Shown: piece by piece, positions 47,198 through 59,309 of the stretch | How the letters are laid out: each line of letters opens with the position of its first letter | How positions within the stretch are numbered: position 1 is the first letter of the stretch | Source: Hygrophila difformis | Lineage: Eukaryota; Streptophyta; Magnoliopsida; Lamiales; Acanthaceae | Assembly: GCA_030278955.1 (NCBI GenBank) | Contig: JAOANR010000002.1 | Span: 26,522,057 to 26,586,056, forward strand | Length of the DNA stretch: 64,000 bases | Direction: 5' to 3' | The notes under the pieces: generated by a model | The model's input: the letters and a program-made list of their open reading frames with translations, nothing else | What the model was told of the DNA's origin: nothing | Databases searched by the model: none | Position numbers and translations under genes: made by a program

Positions 47198-47788
47198 GTG
47201 AAAAAGGCCAATAATATCCTTTTTTTTACAAAAAAAACCAAATCAGTCATTTTTTATTTTTTTGCCCAATTAGTCCGCTACATATACTAATTACGTCCCA
47301 ATCGGTCCTTCACCCTCTAATTATGCCATAATTACATATTTTAGGCCAAATCAGTCATTTTTTTTGAAAAAAATCTAAATTGGTCCGTTATTAATTTTTG
47401 CCCCCTTCATGCTGTCCAATGCACATTTCAAACCATTAATAACTCAAATTCGATATAAGTAAAAATTCTATTTCGATATTTATAAACTAAATGACAAGAC
47501 GAATCTAGGAAGATTCTACTTGGCTCATTTTAATTTGTATATTTATGTCCGTCTCGTCGTGTTAATAACGGACCTATGAAAGGGGACAAAAATTAATAAC
47601 GGACCAATTTAGATTTTTGAAAAAAAAAAGGATTGATTTGGCCAAAAATATGTAATTAGGGCATATTTAGTGGGTGGAGGACTGATTGGGACGTAATTAG
47701 TATATGTAGCGGACCAATTGAGCCAAAAAATAAAAAATGACTGATTTGACTTTTTTGTAAAAAAAAGGACTATATTGGTTTTTTTTCC
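47198..47788. mobile_element. Mutator-like MITE with 10-bp target duplication
   Basis: 591 bp palindromic element flanked by GTGTTAGAAC at 47188-47197 and 47789-47798. The arms match over about 200 bases, for example GGACCAATTTAGATTTTTGA against its inverted copy at 47385 and CTACATATACTAATTACGTC against 47695-47715. The middle (about 47412-47545) is an insertion resembling a truncated Stowaway body. A 9-11 bp duplication and long inverted arms point to the Mutator superfamily. Confidence 0.75.
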
Positions 47789-47860
47789 GTGTTAGAACTC
47801 ACGTGCACTTATCTATAATTATTTATTTTATTCCTATGGGCAGTTGTACATCCAAAGCAC

Positions 47861-47890
47861 GCTGTGCATCGCACAGCAACGATTTGCTAG
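47861..47890 (+). other. Helitron 3' terminus (hairpin + CTAG)
   Basis: A perfect 7-bp stem GCTGTGC/GCACAGC with loop ATC, nine spacer bases AACGATTTG, then CTAG. Plant Helitrons end in CTRR preceded by just such a hairpin, and a TGCATCGCA hairpin top is common among them. The hairpin acts as the replication/transposition stop signal. Confidence 0.75.
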
Positions 47891-48990
47891 TATATATATA
47901 TATATATATATATCTATTTACTACTATATAAACGGGAGAAGAAGTTTTTTGCCAAATCTGAATTTTACTCCTGTCCGTTGGATCAGTCTCCAATTTGAGA
48001 TCCTGGCCGTTCATTTCCCACTTTCTTTCTCCTTCATTCGCGTTTCTCTTCTTCTTGCTCTCGCCATCTGTCTCTTATCCTTCGCCTCGCCAGCTGTCTC
48101 TGATTCGCGCTTCTCTTCTTTTTGCTCTCGCCACCTGTCCCTTATTCCCACTTCCTTTCGTTGTTCTCTCGCCATTTGTCTCTTGTTGGGTTCCAGTTTG
48201 GTTTTTGTGTGTTGTTCGCGTTGAAGGAGACTTCTTCCGTGGCTTTCAACGGCAGGCGTAGGGTATGTTTGAAATTTCTGGTTTGTTTTTCCAAGGGTTG
48301 TAATTTTTGTTTCGGTTTTGTGGAAATTGCATGTCATTTGCAATGACGAACTTGGTTGTGGCTTTTCATTGAGATTTATTGCAGTCGCATGTCATTTCTT
48401 GTGGTGCACATTCTTGGGTTCTCGGGTATTGGTCCGCTTTATCTTCGGTTTTTGTAATTTCCTTCGGAATTCCGTCCGTTCTGCAGCTGTTGTTGCTTTG
48501 GGTTTCGGCTATCTGTGTATTCCGCTCGTTCTTGCTATTTTTTTGGGGTTGCTTCAGCTTCTGTTCTTGTTTGTTTCTGGCTGCTTTTATATTGGTTATG
48601 ATTTTTGGGATTGATGCTGCCTGTTACCTTTATGAGCGTTTGCAGTGCAGAGTCGTACCTAATTTTTATGTGAGGAGAAAGGTTTGGTGATGTATAACTT
48701 CAAAGATAGTTATGTTGGTGAATAACAGGCTTTTATATGTGTATTTGTGTGCGGTTCGCTCGGTTTGTTAAGTACTCATTGTTTTCCATTGAATTTGTAT
48801 ATATTGATTTTTTTTGTAAGTAGGTAGTATCTGCCATTTATGGTTTCATGAATTATTCATTTACATCATACAGCTCATACAAGTGTTGGTATGGATAGTG
48901 TGGAGTGTTTGTTTGATTAGCTATATTATGGAATTAATTGTCTCTTTTGTTGTGCACAGCTGGGGTTTGTTGTGTTCACCTGTGTTTCTG

Positions 48991-51900
48991 ATGGATTCTT
49001 CATCAGCTGTCCCCTTTGAGGATGTGTTGGTTGATTGTTTTCTTGAATCTGGACCATCCATCGTTGCTTCTGCTTCGTGTGATTCTTCCGCTGGTCTCAC
49101 TTCAGGTTGTCTTCTTGTTGATTTTTTTTTTTTTTGTTTTTCGATCTTTTGTTTCCAATATCCCTTTTTCAGTGCTGTCTGCTTACTTTTTAACAAAGGT
49201 GTTGTTTCGCCGATTGACCTGACAACAACTGTCCCTGTTATTGTCACGGAACTTCGTTCTCCTGCTTCGATAGGTTTGTTGAGTTATTTTCTGTTCTAAG
49301 CTGGTTTTGTTGGCTGTTTCGTTATTACCTATGGTTTCTACGACTTTCTTTTATTTATGTTGTCATCCCACATTTGCAGGCAGACCTGCACGCCGCAAAC
49401 GGAGCGGTTAGTCTTGTGCTGTTGTATTTGTTTTGCTTTTCCTGCTTTCGCGTTGCCTATGTTTTCAACTGATGCAGTCTTCTTTATTGTAGTGCGGATG
49501 GGTTCTCCTGCCCAGGGCTTTGATTCACGGCGGAAACTTCCTCGGTGTAAAACTTTCATTCTTTTTTTCCCTTCCCTTTGGCTGTCTTCTGACTTGTGTC
49601 TTCACTTTTAGAGCGGGTTTTCGTGTTCATTTAGGTCTAAATGTTTCTTGATCTTTTTTTGCTGTTGTTTTTACTTTCGTTAATTTCGGTTTCTTTCCTT
49701 CTGATACCATGATTGTATATATGTGGCTTTCTATTTCTTGCTTTTCTGTAATTTGTATTTTCTGTGTAGGTGTATCAAACCCTCCGTCTGGTTCTCTGCC
49801 TTTGGAGCCATTTGTTTTGGAAAAGGTTCCAAACTGCCAGCATTGTGGTGCATTCAGATTCCCTCGAGAACCTTCCCACTTCTGTTGTATGGATGGGGAT
49901 GTCAGTATTTGCTTTAATCCAGTTCCTGCTCCGCTCAAGGAACTTTTGTTGTCGCCTTGTGCAGAGGCTGTTGCTTTTAGGGACTATATTCGTGCTATTA
50001 ATAATCATTTTGCGTTCACTTCTTTGGGCGTTAGGTATGACAAGGACTTAGCTAAGAATAATCAGGGTATTTACACTTTTAGGGTGCAGGGTCAGGTGTT
50101 CCATTTCATTGACCCTGTTTCCGCATCAACGAATTTGCAATTATATTTTTATGATACTGATCACCAGTGTGTTGAACGTTCGAAGTCTTTCCCGCACATT
50201 CATCCACGTGTTATAAAAGAAATTGTCCAAATCCTTTCCGAAAATCCATACTCTAAATTTTTCCGTTCGTTGAATGATGTTTCCAATTTGCCAGAGTATA
50301 ATATTATTCTTCGTTGTAATCCTGCTATTGACCAGAAGACTTTGAACAAACCCTCGGTTTCCCAGGTTGCTGCGTTGTGGCTTGAAGATGAGGGTGATGC
50401 AGCCACCACGGAGCGCCATATTAAGGTACATGCCCATGGTGGCCGGAGCTATCCAATTTCATATTACTATGGCTGTTATGATCCTTTGCAGTACCCGTTG
50501 TTGTTTCCATTTGGTGAAAGTGGATGGCATCAGGGTATAAAAAAGAATAAGTATGCAGCAGCTGGAGCACAACACTCAGTTATCCCTTCGGGTCCATTAC
50601 GCCCTTCCAGTGGTGCTTCGGGTGTCCATGATCTTCTTGCGCATGAGGCACATTGTGAGTTCTTTGTCTTCTGACTATATGCTGTGTCCCCAGTTTTTGA
50701 GTTGTTTGTGTGTTTGATGTTTTTGGCTTCTTTTTACAGTGGCTGCAGCGGCTCCAGCTGATTGTTCTTTTGTTTCTATAAGGGAGTATTATGCATACAT
50801 GTTCCAGATTAGGCGGCATGATTCTCCCTATGTTCTACATTTTGGCCGGCTTACCCAACAATTTTTTGTTGACCAGTACATAAAAATAGAAACCCAGCGT
50901 TTGGATTTTCACAGATCAAGGCAGGCGGACATTCGTAATGAGTTCCTTCAGGGTATCCAAGACTGTTATGCGAGTGGTGAGAAGGAGGCTGCACACTGTG
51001 GTCAGCGGACGTACTTGCCTCCATCGTTCATTGGTGGCCCGCGTGATATGCGGCGGAGGTATGTAGATGCAATGGCTCTTGTTCAACGCTTTGGTAAACC
51101 AGATATTTTTTTAACAATGACATGCAATCCAAATTGGCCTGAAATCAAAGAGTTGTTAATGCCTAATGAACAAATGCAAAACCGTCCTGATTTAGCTGCT
51201 CGTGTCTTCCATTCAAAGTTCCTGGAATTGAAACATGATTTAGTCCAATCGAAATTATTTGGCGAAGTGATTGCATATACGTATGTCATTGAATTCCAAA
51301 AAAGAGGTCTGCCGCATGCACATATTCTGTTGATACTTGCTCCAGATTCAAAATTCTTTACAACTGATGAGTATGATACCTTTGTCTCTGCTGAAATTCC
51401 CGATAAAAATGATAATCCATATTTGCATGGTTTGGTGAAAACTCATATGATGCATGGTCCATGTGGAGAATTAAATCCGACAAACGTTTGTATGCAGGCT
51501 GGTAGTGGTTGTTCTTACAGGTTCCCAAAAAAATTTTGCAGGGAAACGAGAAAAGGCAATGATGCGTACCCTGTTTATAGACGTCGGGATTTTGGGGTGA
51601 CGGTTCGTGTGAGAGGGCAATACTTGGACAACAGATGGGTTGTGCCTTATAATCCCTTTTTGTTAGCTAAATATAATTGTCATATTAATGTGGAAATTTG
51701 TGCAACAGTGCATTCAATTAAATACATTTATAAATATGTTTGTAAAGGACATGATAAAATACAATTTAATGTTGGTGCAGATAAAGACTATCAGGGTGCA
51801 GATGAGATCAAGCAATACCAGTCTGCTAGATGGGTTTCACCTCCTGAGGCGGCTTGGAGGATTTTTAGATTCACACTTTCTGAGATGAGGCCTCCTGTTA

Positions 51901-54080
51901 TTCATCTCCAGTTACATTTAGAAAATTTTCAGTGTGTTCATTTTAATGCACGCGAAAAGTTGGCAAATGTTTTGCGGAATCCTTTTAATCGAAAAACAAT
52001 GCTTACTGAATTCTTCTTTATGAACAGGACAAATGGTGAAGCGCAGCGGCTGAAGTTAGCCTACCCTGACTTTCCGGCTCATTTTGTCTGGTACGCGGAT
52101 AAAAAATTCTGGCAGTTCCGGAAAGTATATAGGGGTGCAGTAGGACGTGTAAGCTTAGCGCATCCGTCAGAAGGGGAACGATACTACCTGCGCTTGTTAT
52201 TAATGAAGGTGCGATGTCCGACTTCGTTTCAAGATTTGTTAAGGTGCCAGGGTCAGCTTGCACAGACGTTCAAGGAGGCTTGCTGCATTCGTGGTCTATT
52301 TGAAAATGATATCAGTCAAGAATTGTGCCTTCGGGAGGCTTCAGGCTTTAGCATGCCTTACACACTTCGTTGGTTTTTTGCAACGGTGCTTGTTTATTGT
52401 GAGCCTCAAAACCCGCGTGCGTTGTGGGAGATGTTTGAGGATTCGCTTTCTGAGGATTTCGTGAGGATGCAGCTGCCAACATACCTTATCCGGAGTAAAG
52501 TCTTGAATCAAATTGGTTCATTCTTGCTTTCAATGGGGAAAACCATAGAATCGTATAATTTAATTGACCATCAACTTCCCAATATTTTTCATGAGCATTG
52601 TACAAAAGAAGTTGAAGCTGAAATGAATATTATTGTTCATCCTGATGACCTTGAAGCTATTCAACAATTGAATGAAGGACAGCGTGTTGCGTTTGAGAAA
52701 ATTACTTGTGCTGTGTATGGTGGGCAGAGTGGTGCATTCTTTGTAGATGGGCCTGGTGGAACAGGGAAATCCTTCCTTTACAGAGCTCTGCTTGCAGATG
52801 TCCGTTCCAAAGGATTTGTTGCCCTTGCTAATGCAAGCTCTGGTATAGCAGCTTCTTTACTTCCTGGTGGTCGGACAGCTCATTCTCGGTTTAAGATCCC
52901 AGTTGATACTTCAAATGGGATGCATTGTCGGGTAAGTAAACAAAGTTCGTTAGCAAAACTGATCAGAGAGAGCAAGCTCATTTTATGGGATGAGGTTACC
53001 ATGTCTAACAAAACTGCAATTGAAGCCCTCAATGAACTGCTCCAGGATGTGATGAGCACTGATGTGTTGTTTGGCGGTAAAGTTGTTGTTCTGGGGGGTG
53101 ATTTTCGACAGACGCTGCCCATTGTTAAAAATGGTAGTGAGGCTGATATCATTGCATCATGCTTAGTTCACTCTTCCCTTTGGCCTTCGTTTCAGACGAT
53201 CCATCTTACTGCCAATATGCGTGCTCGCTCTGACCCTGTCTTTACATCGTACTTGTTGCGTGTGGGCAATGGAACTGAACCAATGGATATGAATTGTATT
53301 ATTCAAGTTCCACCTGATCTTTGTATCTTATATGAGGATGATTTCTCTTCAGTTCAAAAATTGACTGACTTTGTGTATCCCTCTTTTGACAGTATGCAGG
53401 ATGCTGATTATGTTGCAAAGAATAGCATGCTCCTTAGCACAAAAAACTGTTATGTTGAAGAATTGAATGCCATGCTCATTGATCGATTTCCGGGCGAACA
53501 AATCGAATATTTTAGTCGGGATGAAACAGAATCTCCTGAAAATCAAGCTCTTTATGAGGATCTGCTGAATTCTTTGTCTCCTGGTAGCCTGCCGCCCCAT
53601 CGTTTGGCCTTGAAAGTTGGTGCACCAATCATCTTGCTCAGAAATTTGGATCCGACTCAGGGCCTTTGTAATGGGACCCGCATGTTGGTAAAAAAATTGT
53701 GCTCTAATGTTATTTATGCAACTATTTCTTTTGGTCAGTTCAGTGGTACGGATGTGTTTTTACATAGGATCCCTTTGAAAGTGCCTTCTGATTTGCAAAT
53801 CCCTGTTCCTTTCAAGCGTGTCCAATTCCCGATTCGATTGTGTTTTGCAATGACCATTAATAAATCCCAGGGCCAAACCCTTGACCGTGTTGGAATTTAT
53901 TTGAAAGAGCCTGTGTTTTCACATGGTCAATTATATGTTGCTCTATCCCGTGTCCGGTCAGCATCTGACTTAAAAATTCTTATTTGTCCTACGGGTCAAC
54001 TAATTGGTTCGCACAGGACAAAAAACATTGTCTATAAAGAAATCCTTGAATCATCAGCTTTCGTATCATCCCCTCTGTAG
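48991..54080 (+). CDS. Helitron RepHel transposase (HUH Rep + Pif1-type helicase)
   Basis: Nicks one DNA strand and unwinds it for rolling-circle transposition. Exons by eye: 48991-49105, 49380-49406, 49493-49544, 49612-49634, 49770-50654 and 50740-54080. All are GT-AG and in phase, giving 4443 nt and about 1480 aa with no stops. Seen in the protein: a zinc-finger-like CQHC..CC (residues 95-112); the Helitron Rep domain with FLTMTCNPNWPEI and the HUH motif LPHAHIL (about 558-564); the Tyr-rich KYIYKYVCKGHD (about 695-706), where the catalytic Tyr are expected; and a SF1 Pif1 helicase from about 1020 with Walker A GPGGTGKS (1038-1045), LILWDEVTM, LGGDFRQTLPIV and the C-terminal INKSQGQTLDRVG..LYVALSRV. 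The four short N-terminal exons are less certain, especially the 23-base exon, although they restore frame exactly. Confidence 0.88.
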
Positions 54081-55154
54081 TAGACATTTTTCATTTTCCT
54101 TTGGTTCCTATTGTGTCTGCAAATTCGTTTGTACTTTATCGATAGTTGGCACTGGATATTAATTAACCCAGCCTTGTGTGATGTGGGCTGGGGGTTGTTG
54201 TTGCGAATGATTAGTTTTAATGTATTGTCATGTTGCTATTTCTCCTTTGACCTATGTATTCAGTGTTGCTTTTTACTTTTGTTGCCAGTTTACCCTGGAG
54301 AGGTATTTTCTTCTCAGTCTTATTTTTTTGTTGGCTTTTCTATCCCTTTTGGGTTTTCACTTATATGTGTGTCTTTCCGGTTTTGGTTAATGCTTCATAC
54401 AAGGCTGAGTTTTCCCTTTTATTTTCCTCTGGTTTATTGTATTCTTCGTTCGTTTTTAATAGGTGATATATTTACTTTCTGTAGTTACAGAATTCATCAT
54501 CTACAGCATTCCTCCTGCTTTCTTATGTTTATTTGAGTTATTTATATGGCATTTAAACATTTCTTGTATCTTTTAAGAGAAATATTTTTTCAGAATGGGG
54601 TGTAAAATTGCCGAATTTTTTAAGTTAAGCTGTAGCTTTTGCCTGTGAAATAAGTGTTATGAAATGGGATATTAAGAGGCCATAATTTGCCTTGTATTTA
54701 TTCATCAGGTCTTGTTTAATTTGTTCGGACATATGTGTTCATTATTTTTGCCCTATTACTGATGTCTGTAACTATGCTTGTATTTTGATATTTTTTTTCC
54801 CCTCTCAGGTATTTGGCACTACAGTTTTTTGCTTTTTTGCACTGATTCCTACACCAGTGGCAAAATTTTTGTATTGCTGTGTATTCGTATTTTGTGGGAG
54901 GCTTTTTTGAGTGTGGCACTCCTACACACAGGGAGTTTTCGACAGAAGGTCCACCTCTCGCCCAAGGGACATACCAAAGGGACCTATTGATAATGCTGTC
55001 ATCATATTTTGTGACCTATTAATCTAAAGTCCTGTAATGTTCCTAATTCTCTACTTCATGGCCTTGCTTAAACTCAATTTCAGTCTCATTCCTTGACACA
55101 GTTAAACATGGTGTAAATACGAATAAGATTTGTGATTCTTTTTGCATTTTGTAG
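54081..55154. other. RepHel 3' flank, no gene seen
   Basis: T-rich sequence after the RepHel stop. A short inverted pair GTGTGG..CCTACAC near 54913 is too weak to be a Helitron end. No exon is recognised until the CPN60 piece. Confidence 0.5.
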
Positions 55155-55259
55155 GATGGGAAGACATTGTTCAATGGGCTGCAAGTTGTTGAGGGGATGA
55201 AACTACACAGAGGCTACATTTCCCCACACTTAATCACAAGCCAGAACAATCAGAAATGT
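55155..55259 (+). pseudogene. Mitochondrial CPN60 exon fragment
   Basis: After an acceptor (TTTGTAG) the frame reads DGKTLFNGLQVVEGMKLHRG, then YISPHLITSQNNQKC, up to a GT donor. This is the exon around the VVEGMxxxRGYxSPY signature of group I chaperonin 60. The single exon is open but diverged (GLQ for ELE, PHL for PYF). Confidence 0.8.
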
Positions 55260-55449
55260 GTATATTATTGATTGATGCAAAAATATTCAATTATGCAAAT
55301 GTAATTGTACTTGTGCAGTGTGATTACTCAGTATTAGTAATTTTCCTGAATATGGAAACTTAGGATTTCTGTCATTCTTCGCACATTTTCCTTTTCATTT
55401 TTTTTCCCCTGATGTTTGTTTCCTCAACATGTTGGATACTGGATGTCAG

Positions 55450-56460
55450 GTTTACAAGGAGTTGAGTGGGAAAGTAAGGGATGCTGTTATAGCTTTGGTA
55501 TGATTGCAGCATTGTTCCTTTTTTTTTTTCCCTGCATTGTGTTTCCACTTCTCTGTTTAGGTTATTTATTTAAATTTTTGTGACCAGCTTGATAAAGAGC
55601 GAGAAGGAGAGCAAATAGATCGAGCATTATTAAAGAATGTTCTAGACATTTTTGTCGAAATTGGAATGGGGCAGATGGATTGTTATGAGAATGACTTTGA
55701 AGCAGCAATGCTCAAGGACTCTGCTGCCTACTATTCCCGCAAGGCTTCGAATTGGATCTTAGATGATTCATGTCCTCACTATATGATGAAGGTAAAGATC
55801 CAATAATAACCGCACCTCCTCATTCCTGGATGAACATATGTTCACTTTCACACACACACACACACACACAAATACACTCTCTTCCTCCCATAGGCACCAA
55901 GATATGGTATTACAATCTAATGTGTCCTTGGGAAATCCAGGTTGAGGAATGTTTGAAACGAGAAAAGGACAGGGTTGCTAATTATCTTCATTCAAGTAGT
56001 GAAACCAAGTTGCTTGAGGTATGTTTGCTCTTTGTTAATTAGTCCTGGATGTGTGGTCGTGTGTTGTGTACTAGCATTGCAAATTACTTCTATCATTATT
56101 TTTCTTTCTTTTCCCCGAGCTCCAATTTCCTGAGATTCTTTTGTTTCGCTTTTGTTCCTTTCTTCATTTAGTGTATAATGCTTATTATCCATTCTGGCAG
56201 AAAGTACAACATGAGCTATTGTCTGTGTATGCCACCCAACTGCTTGAGAAGGAGCACTCAGGTTGTCATGCCTTACTAAGGGATGACAAGGTAATTCTAT
56301 GGTAGATTATAAATGTTTGGTTGGTTTCTTTCTTTGGGAATATGGTGCTAAATCTTTAATCTTTGCTTTCATCTATTAGATAGAGGATCTGTCAAGGATG
56401 TTTAGACTCTTTTCCAAAATACCTCGAGGACTAGAACCCGTGGCAAATATATTTAAGCAG
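55450..56460 (+). pseudogene. CUL1 (cullin) five-exon fragment with open frame
   Basis: Exons 55450-55497, 55588-55791, 55941-56018, 56201-56290 and 56380-56460 all have GT-AG borders and join in one open frame of 167 codons. The order matches the N-terminal cullin repeats of plant CUL1: [20 protein letters not shown], then [52 protein letters not shown] and [11 protein letters not shown] full CUL1 has about 740 residues; the SKP1-binding start and the cullin-homology/RBX1-binding end are absent. It lies in the same orientation as RepHel and RPA. Confidence 0.9.
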
Positions 56461-58341
56461 GTTTGTGATTATTTTAGTTTTTCAATTATATGACATGACT
56501 CATATGAACATGTTTTGTGGCTTGAAGCTTTTAATATTTTACTGAGTTCAGTTTTTTTTGCTGAAAATCCGAATAAGTGTAAGTATTTGCACTCACAGCT
56601 GCTTCGAACACAACCATTGTTGCTGATGCAGTGAGTTCTGACTTCCAGACACATTTACGTATGAAAATTTTTGTGCTTTATAGTTGTCAATTAGGGTAAA
56701 AGTCTAACAACTAATTAAATTTGTAGGTGAAGACATTTAAACCTAAGTTATCGTCGATGCAGGATGAGAGTTTTCTAGGTTCCCTGACATCCGGACTCCG
56801 TTACTGTGGACACTGGAATTGTGGGGTGTGCAAGTTTTAAGGTCAGATTTTTATTGTTGTATAAAATATTCGTATAGGAGTTGGTTCGACTAGGACTCGT
56901 TGTTGTTGTATAAGAATCAACACGATGTGGGATGTATGTTTATACAAATGCGGATACATACATTAAGATAAGCATGGAGAACATAACTTACAAAAATGTA
57001 ATGATTGGACTTAATTTGGCCTGATCTTTTTGAATTATTGTCGCAGATGTGCATCAAGTTGGGCAATTCAGACGGAGTGGCCTGTTGATGATGAGCATTT
57101 GTGGCCTTTTCATATGTTCCTCACTGAGAAAGAATCGATCTATGGGTGTTAGGCAACGTCGCAGAGGAACAACAGCTTTAAGAATGGTAATAGGTACTGC
57201 ACCTATGAGGATGGGTCAGAGACCTTCTCGCCACGCTGAGATTCCGTTACCGCTTCAAATTTGTAGATCCTCATACCAGGCTGTTACTGTGGCATTGAAA
57301 ATGGTTATTTTAAGGGAACAAGAAGACTGACAATTGCTCCTATGAACTTTGTTATCATACCCAGAGGGGATACCATTTTATTTTCTTTCATTTGTGGTTC
57401 ATAGCCTGAATCTCTTCAAACCTCCCCATTTGGCATTAGTTTTGTGTGGGTTTTCTTCATGTAGAAGGGGCAGAAGGAGCTAGCCAAATATGGGAAAATG
57501 CATAAAAAAAGATATGTCCAGAAACACAAATTGTAGCATTTTCAACATAGGAAGAAAAGAGCCTATACGCAATTACAGTCCTTAAGTTACCTTAAAGGAG
57601 CTTTTTTAAATTCAATGGACATGTTTTCAGTGTTGTTGCTTTTAACCGGAGGCATGTTTTGTATGAGAAGTTGGTCCGAAATATGTTTACATTGTTCCAA
57701 CAACATCACTTATGTTTTTCTGTGTACTAAATGGCAAAAGTGGTGATCCAGTCAAAGTCCTTGGTCTCCCTATTCCATACTAATTTAGGTATCTCCTCTT
57801 CTTGTTTCATTGTGTTTCAGCTTAGTACGGGAAAAAAACACTAATTTTCCCTTCGTATCAGTGTTTAATATTCCTTTTGTACTATACTTGGAATATTTTA
57901 TACCCGATGTACTTATTTATTTGGTCTTCTTATTGTTTCCTCTTCACTTTTTAGTTTTTTCCTATGCAATACAATGCATTTATGTTTTCCTATAATGTTA
58001 GATAATTCACTGTTGCTTTAGATAACTGTTCAGTTAATTTCATATTTGCGTAATTATTAAATTTTATAGAAAACCTTTAAAATTTTTAGTGTAATTACAT
58101 ATAGAATTAATTTAATAACACAACTATACAGAGTACAAAATTATTAACTATTATACAAAATTACATTAATATTTAAATTGTTGATTTAATTGGAAAGAAG
58201 ATGCCACTCTATTTTTGATTTTACAAATCTATTGAATCACAAAAAAATGTGCATATTATTATATCTGTTCGTAATTAGTAACTTAGACTGTGTAAAAGGG
58301 AAAAAGAAATTACTGATATTCTGGGACTTCACATAGTTATA
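56461..58341. other. Helitron 2 interior, unrecognised fragments
   Basis: Two stretches look like decayed exons but match no family I know: 56740-56870 (FLGSLTSGLRYCGHWNCGVC) and 57040-57340 (EWPVDDEHLWPFHMFLTEKE in one frame, followed by stops and frame changes). The remainder is AT-rich. Confidence 0.4.
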
Positions 58342-58600
58342 CTACCTTTGTTCTTTTTTAAATGTACCATTAATGCATTCCACGTCGTCGAATACATATT
58401 CTTAAAGATTAATAACTTAAATTGTACACAAATAAAAATTATAAAAATTTGATATTCTAAAACTACGTGATTAGATAAATCTAACAAGATCTCACTTAAC
58501 TATGTTTTTCTTATATAACAATGTTAAAAAAATTAATCAAAGTTATTTAATGAATAGTTACTACTATGTAAATGGATCACTTATTTGAGAACGAAGGTAG
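58342..58600. mobile_element. Stowaway-like MITE inside Helitron 2
   Basis: 259 bp, ends CTACCTTTGTTCTTTTTT and AGAACGAAGGTAG with TA on both sides. Its body is the inverse of the copy at 27525-27784. A decayed relative may follow at 58738-59087 (TTCCTATTTTTTAAAGATAT to GAAAATGGAGGCAG). Confidence 0.75.
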
Positions 58601-59309
58601 TATATGATCATTCATAGTCCAATAAAATTTTGTTAACTTAGTTTTGCTGTGTGATTTTAGAATTTTATAATTTTTCTAATTTTCACATTTACATATTTTG
58701 ATATATTAATTATTAAGAATGTGCATTATATTTTATTCTTCCTATTTTTTAAAGATATCTATATGCCCAGTACACATGCAGCTTAATATATATTTTAAGC
58801 TATTAATAATTTCAATGCATTATATGTCAAAATTCAAAAAATTCAATATTGAATATTTAGAAGACGCGACAAATTTGATAAGATTAAATTTGGGTATATT
58901 TGAAATTGCACGCAATTCAATGCACATTTTGAATCATCAATATCTCATATTATATATAGGTAAAAATTATAAAAATTTGATATTCTAAAACTACATGATT
59001 AGACGAATTCAACAGTATCTCGCTTGACTATATAAGTGAACTGAACTCATTAGCCAATAATACATAACAAAACAGAAAATGGAGGCAGTAACCTTATCGA
59101 TTAGTGTGAAACCATCTTTTAAACTGTTTTTTGCCTAAATATCCACCAATGAACGATATGGGTGTTATGATTACATTTCCTTCTATAAGTAAACTGATCA
59201 ATATAGGTGCTTTAGTTTCATTGTGGTGCTCCTCGCTCATTTACTTTTACATCTTTCTTCTCCGTATCTGCAACTCGCCCATTTCAGTCATCTTCCTTGC
59301 TGCGTTCAA

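Larger units (their letters stand above)
35036..47890 (+). mobile_element. Candidate non-autonomous Helitron 1, loaded with gene fragments
   Basis: The proposed 5' end is TCTCTTATATACTATAAGAG after an AT-repeat, giving the TC start used by Helitrons. The 3' end is strong: a hairpin with stem GCTGTGC (47861-47867), loop ATC and GCACAGC (47871-47877), then nine bases and CTAG (47887-47890), followed by T. No terminal inverted repeats or target duplication are expected. Inside lie fragments of at least seven host genes in both orientations, plus later hAT and MULE-type MITE insertions. No Rep/helicase is present, so it would depend on another element. That the two ends belong to one insertion of 12.9 kb is inferred; several stacked Helitrons are possible. 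Confidence 0.5.

Noticed and set aside
49709..49769. ATG at 49709 as the start of the RepHel N-terminal exon
   Set aside because: The hydrophobic MIVYMWLSISC segment is intron sequence ending in the acceptor CTGTGTAG. Exons upstream join in frame to 49770.
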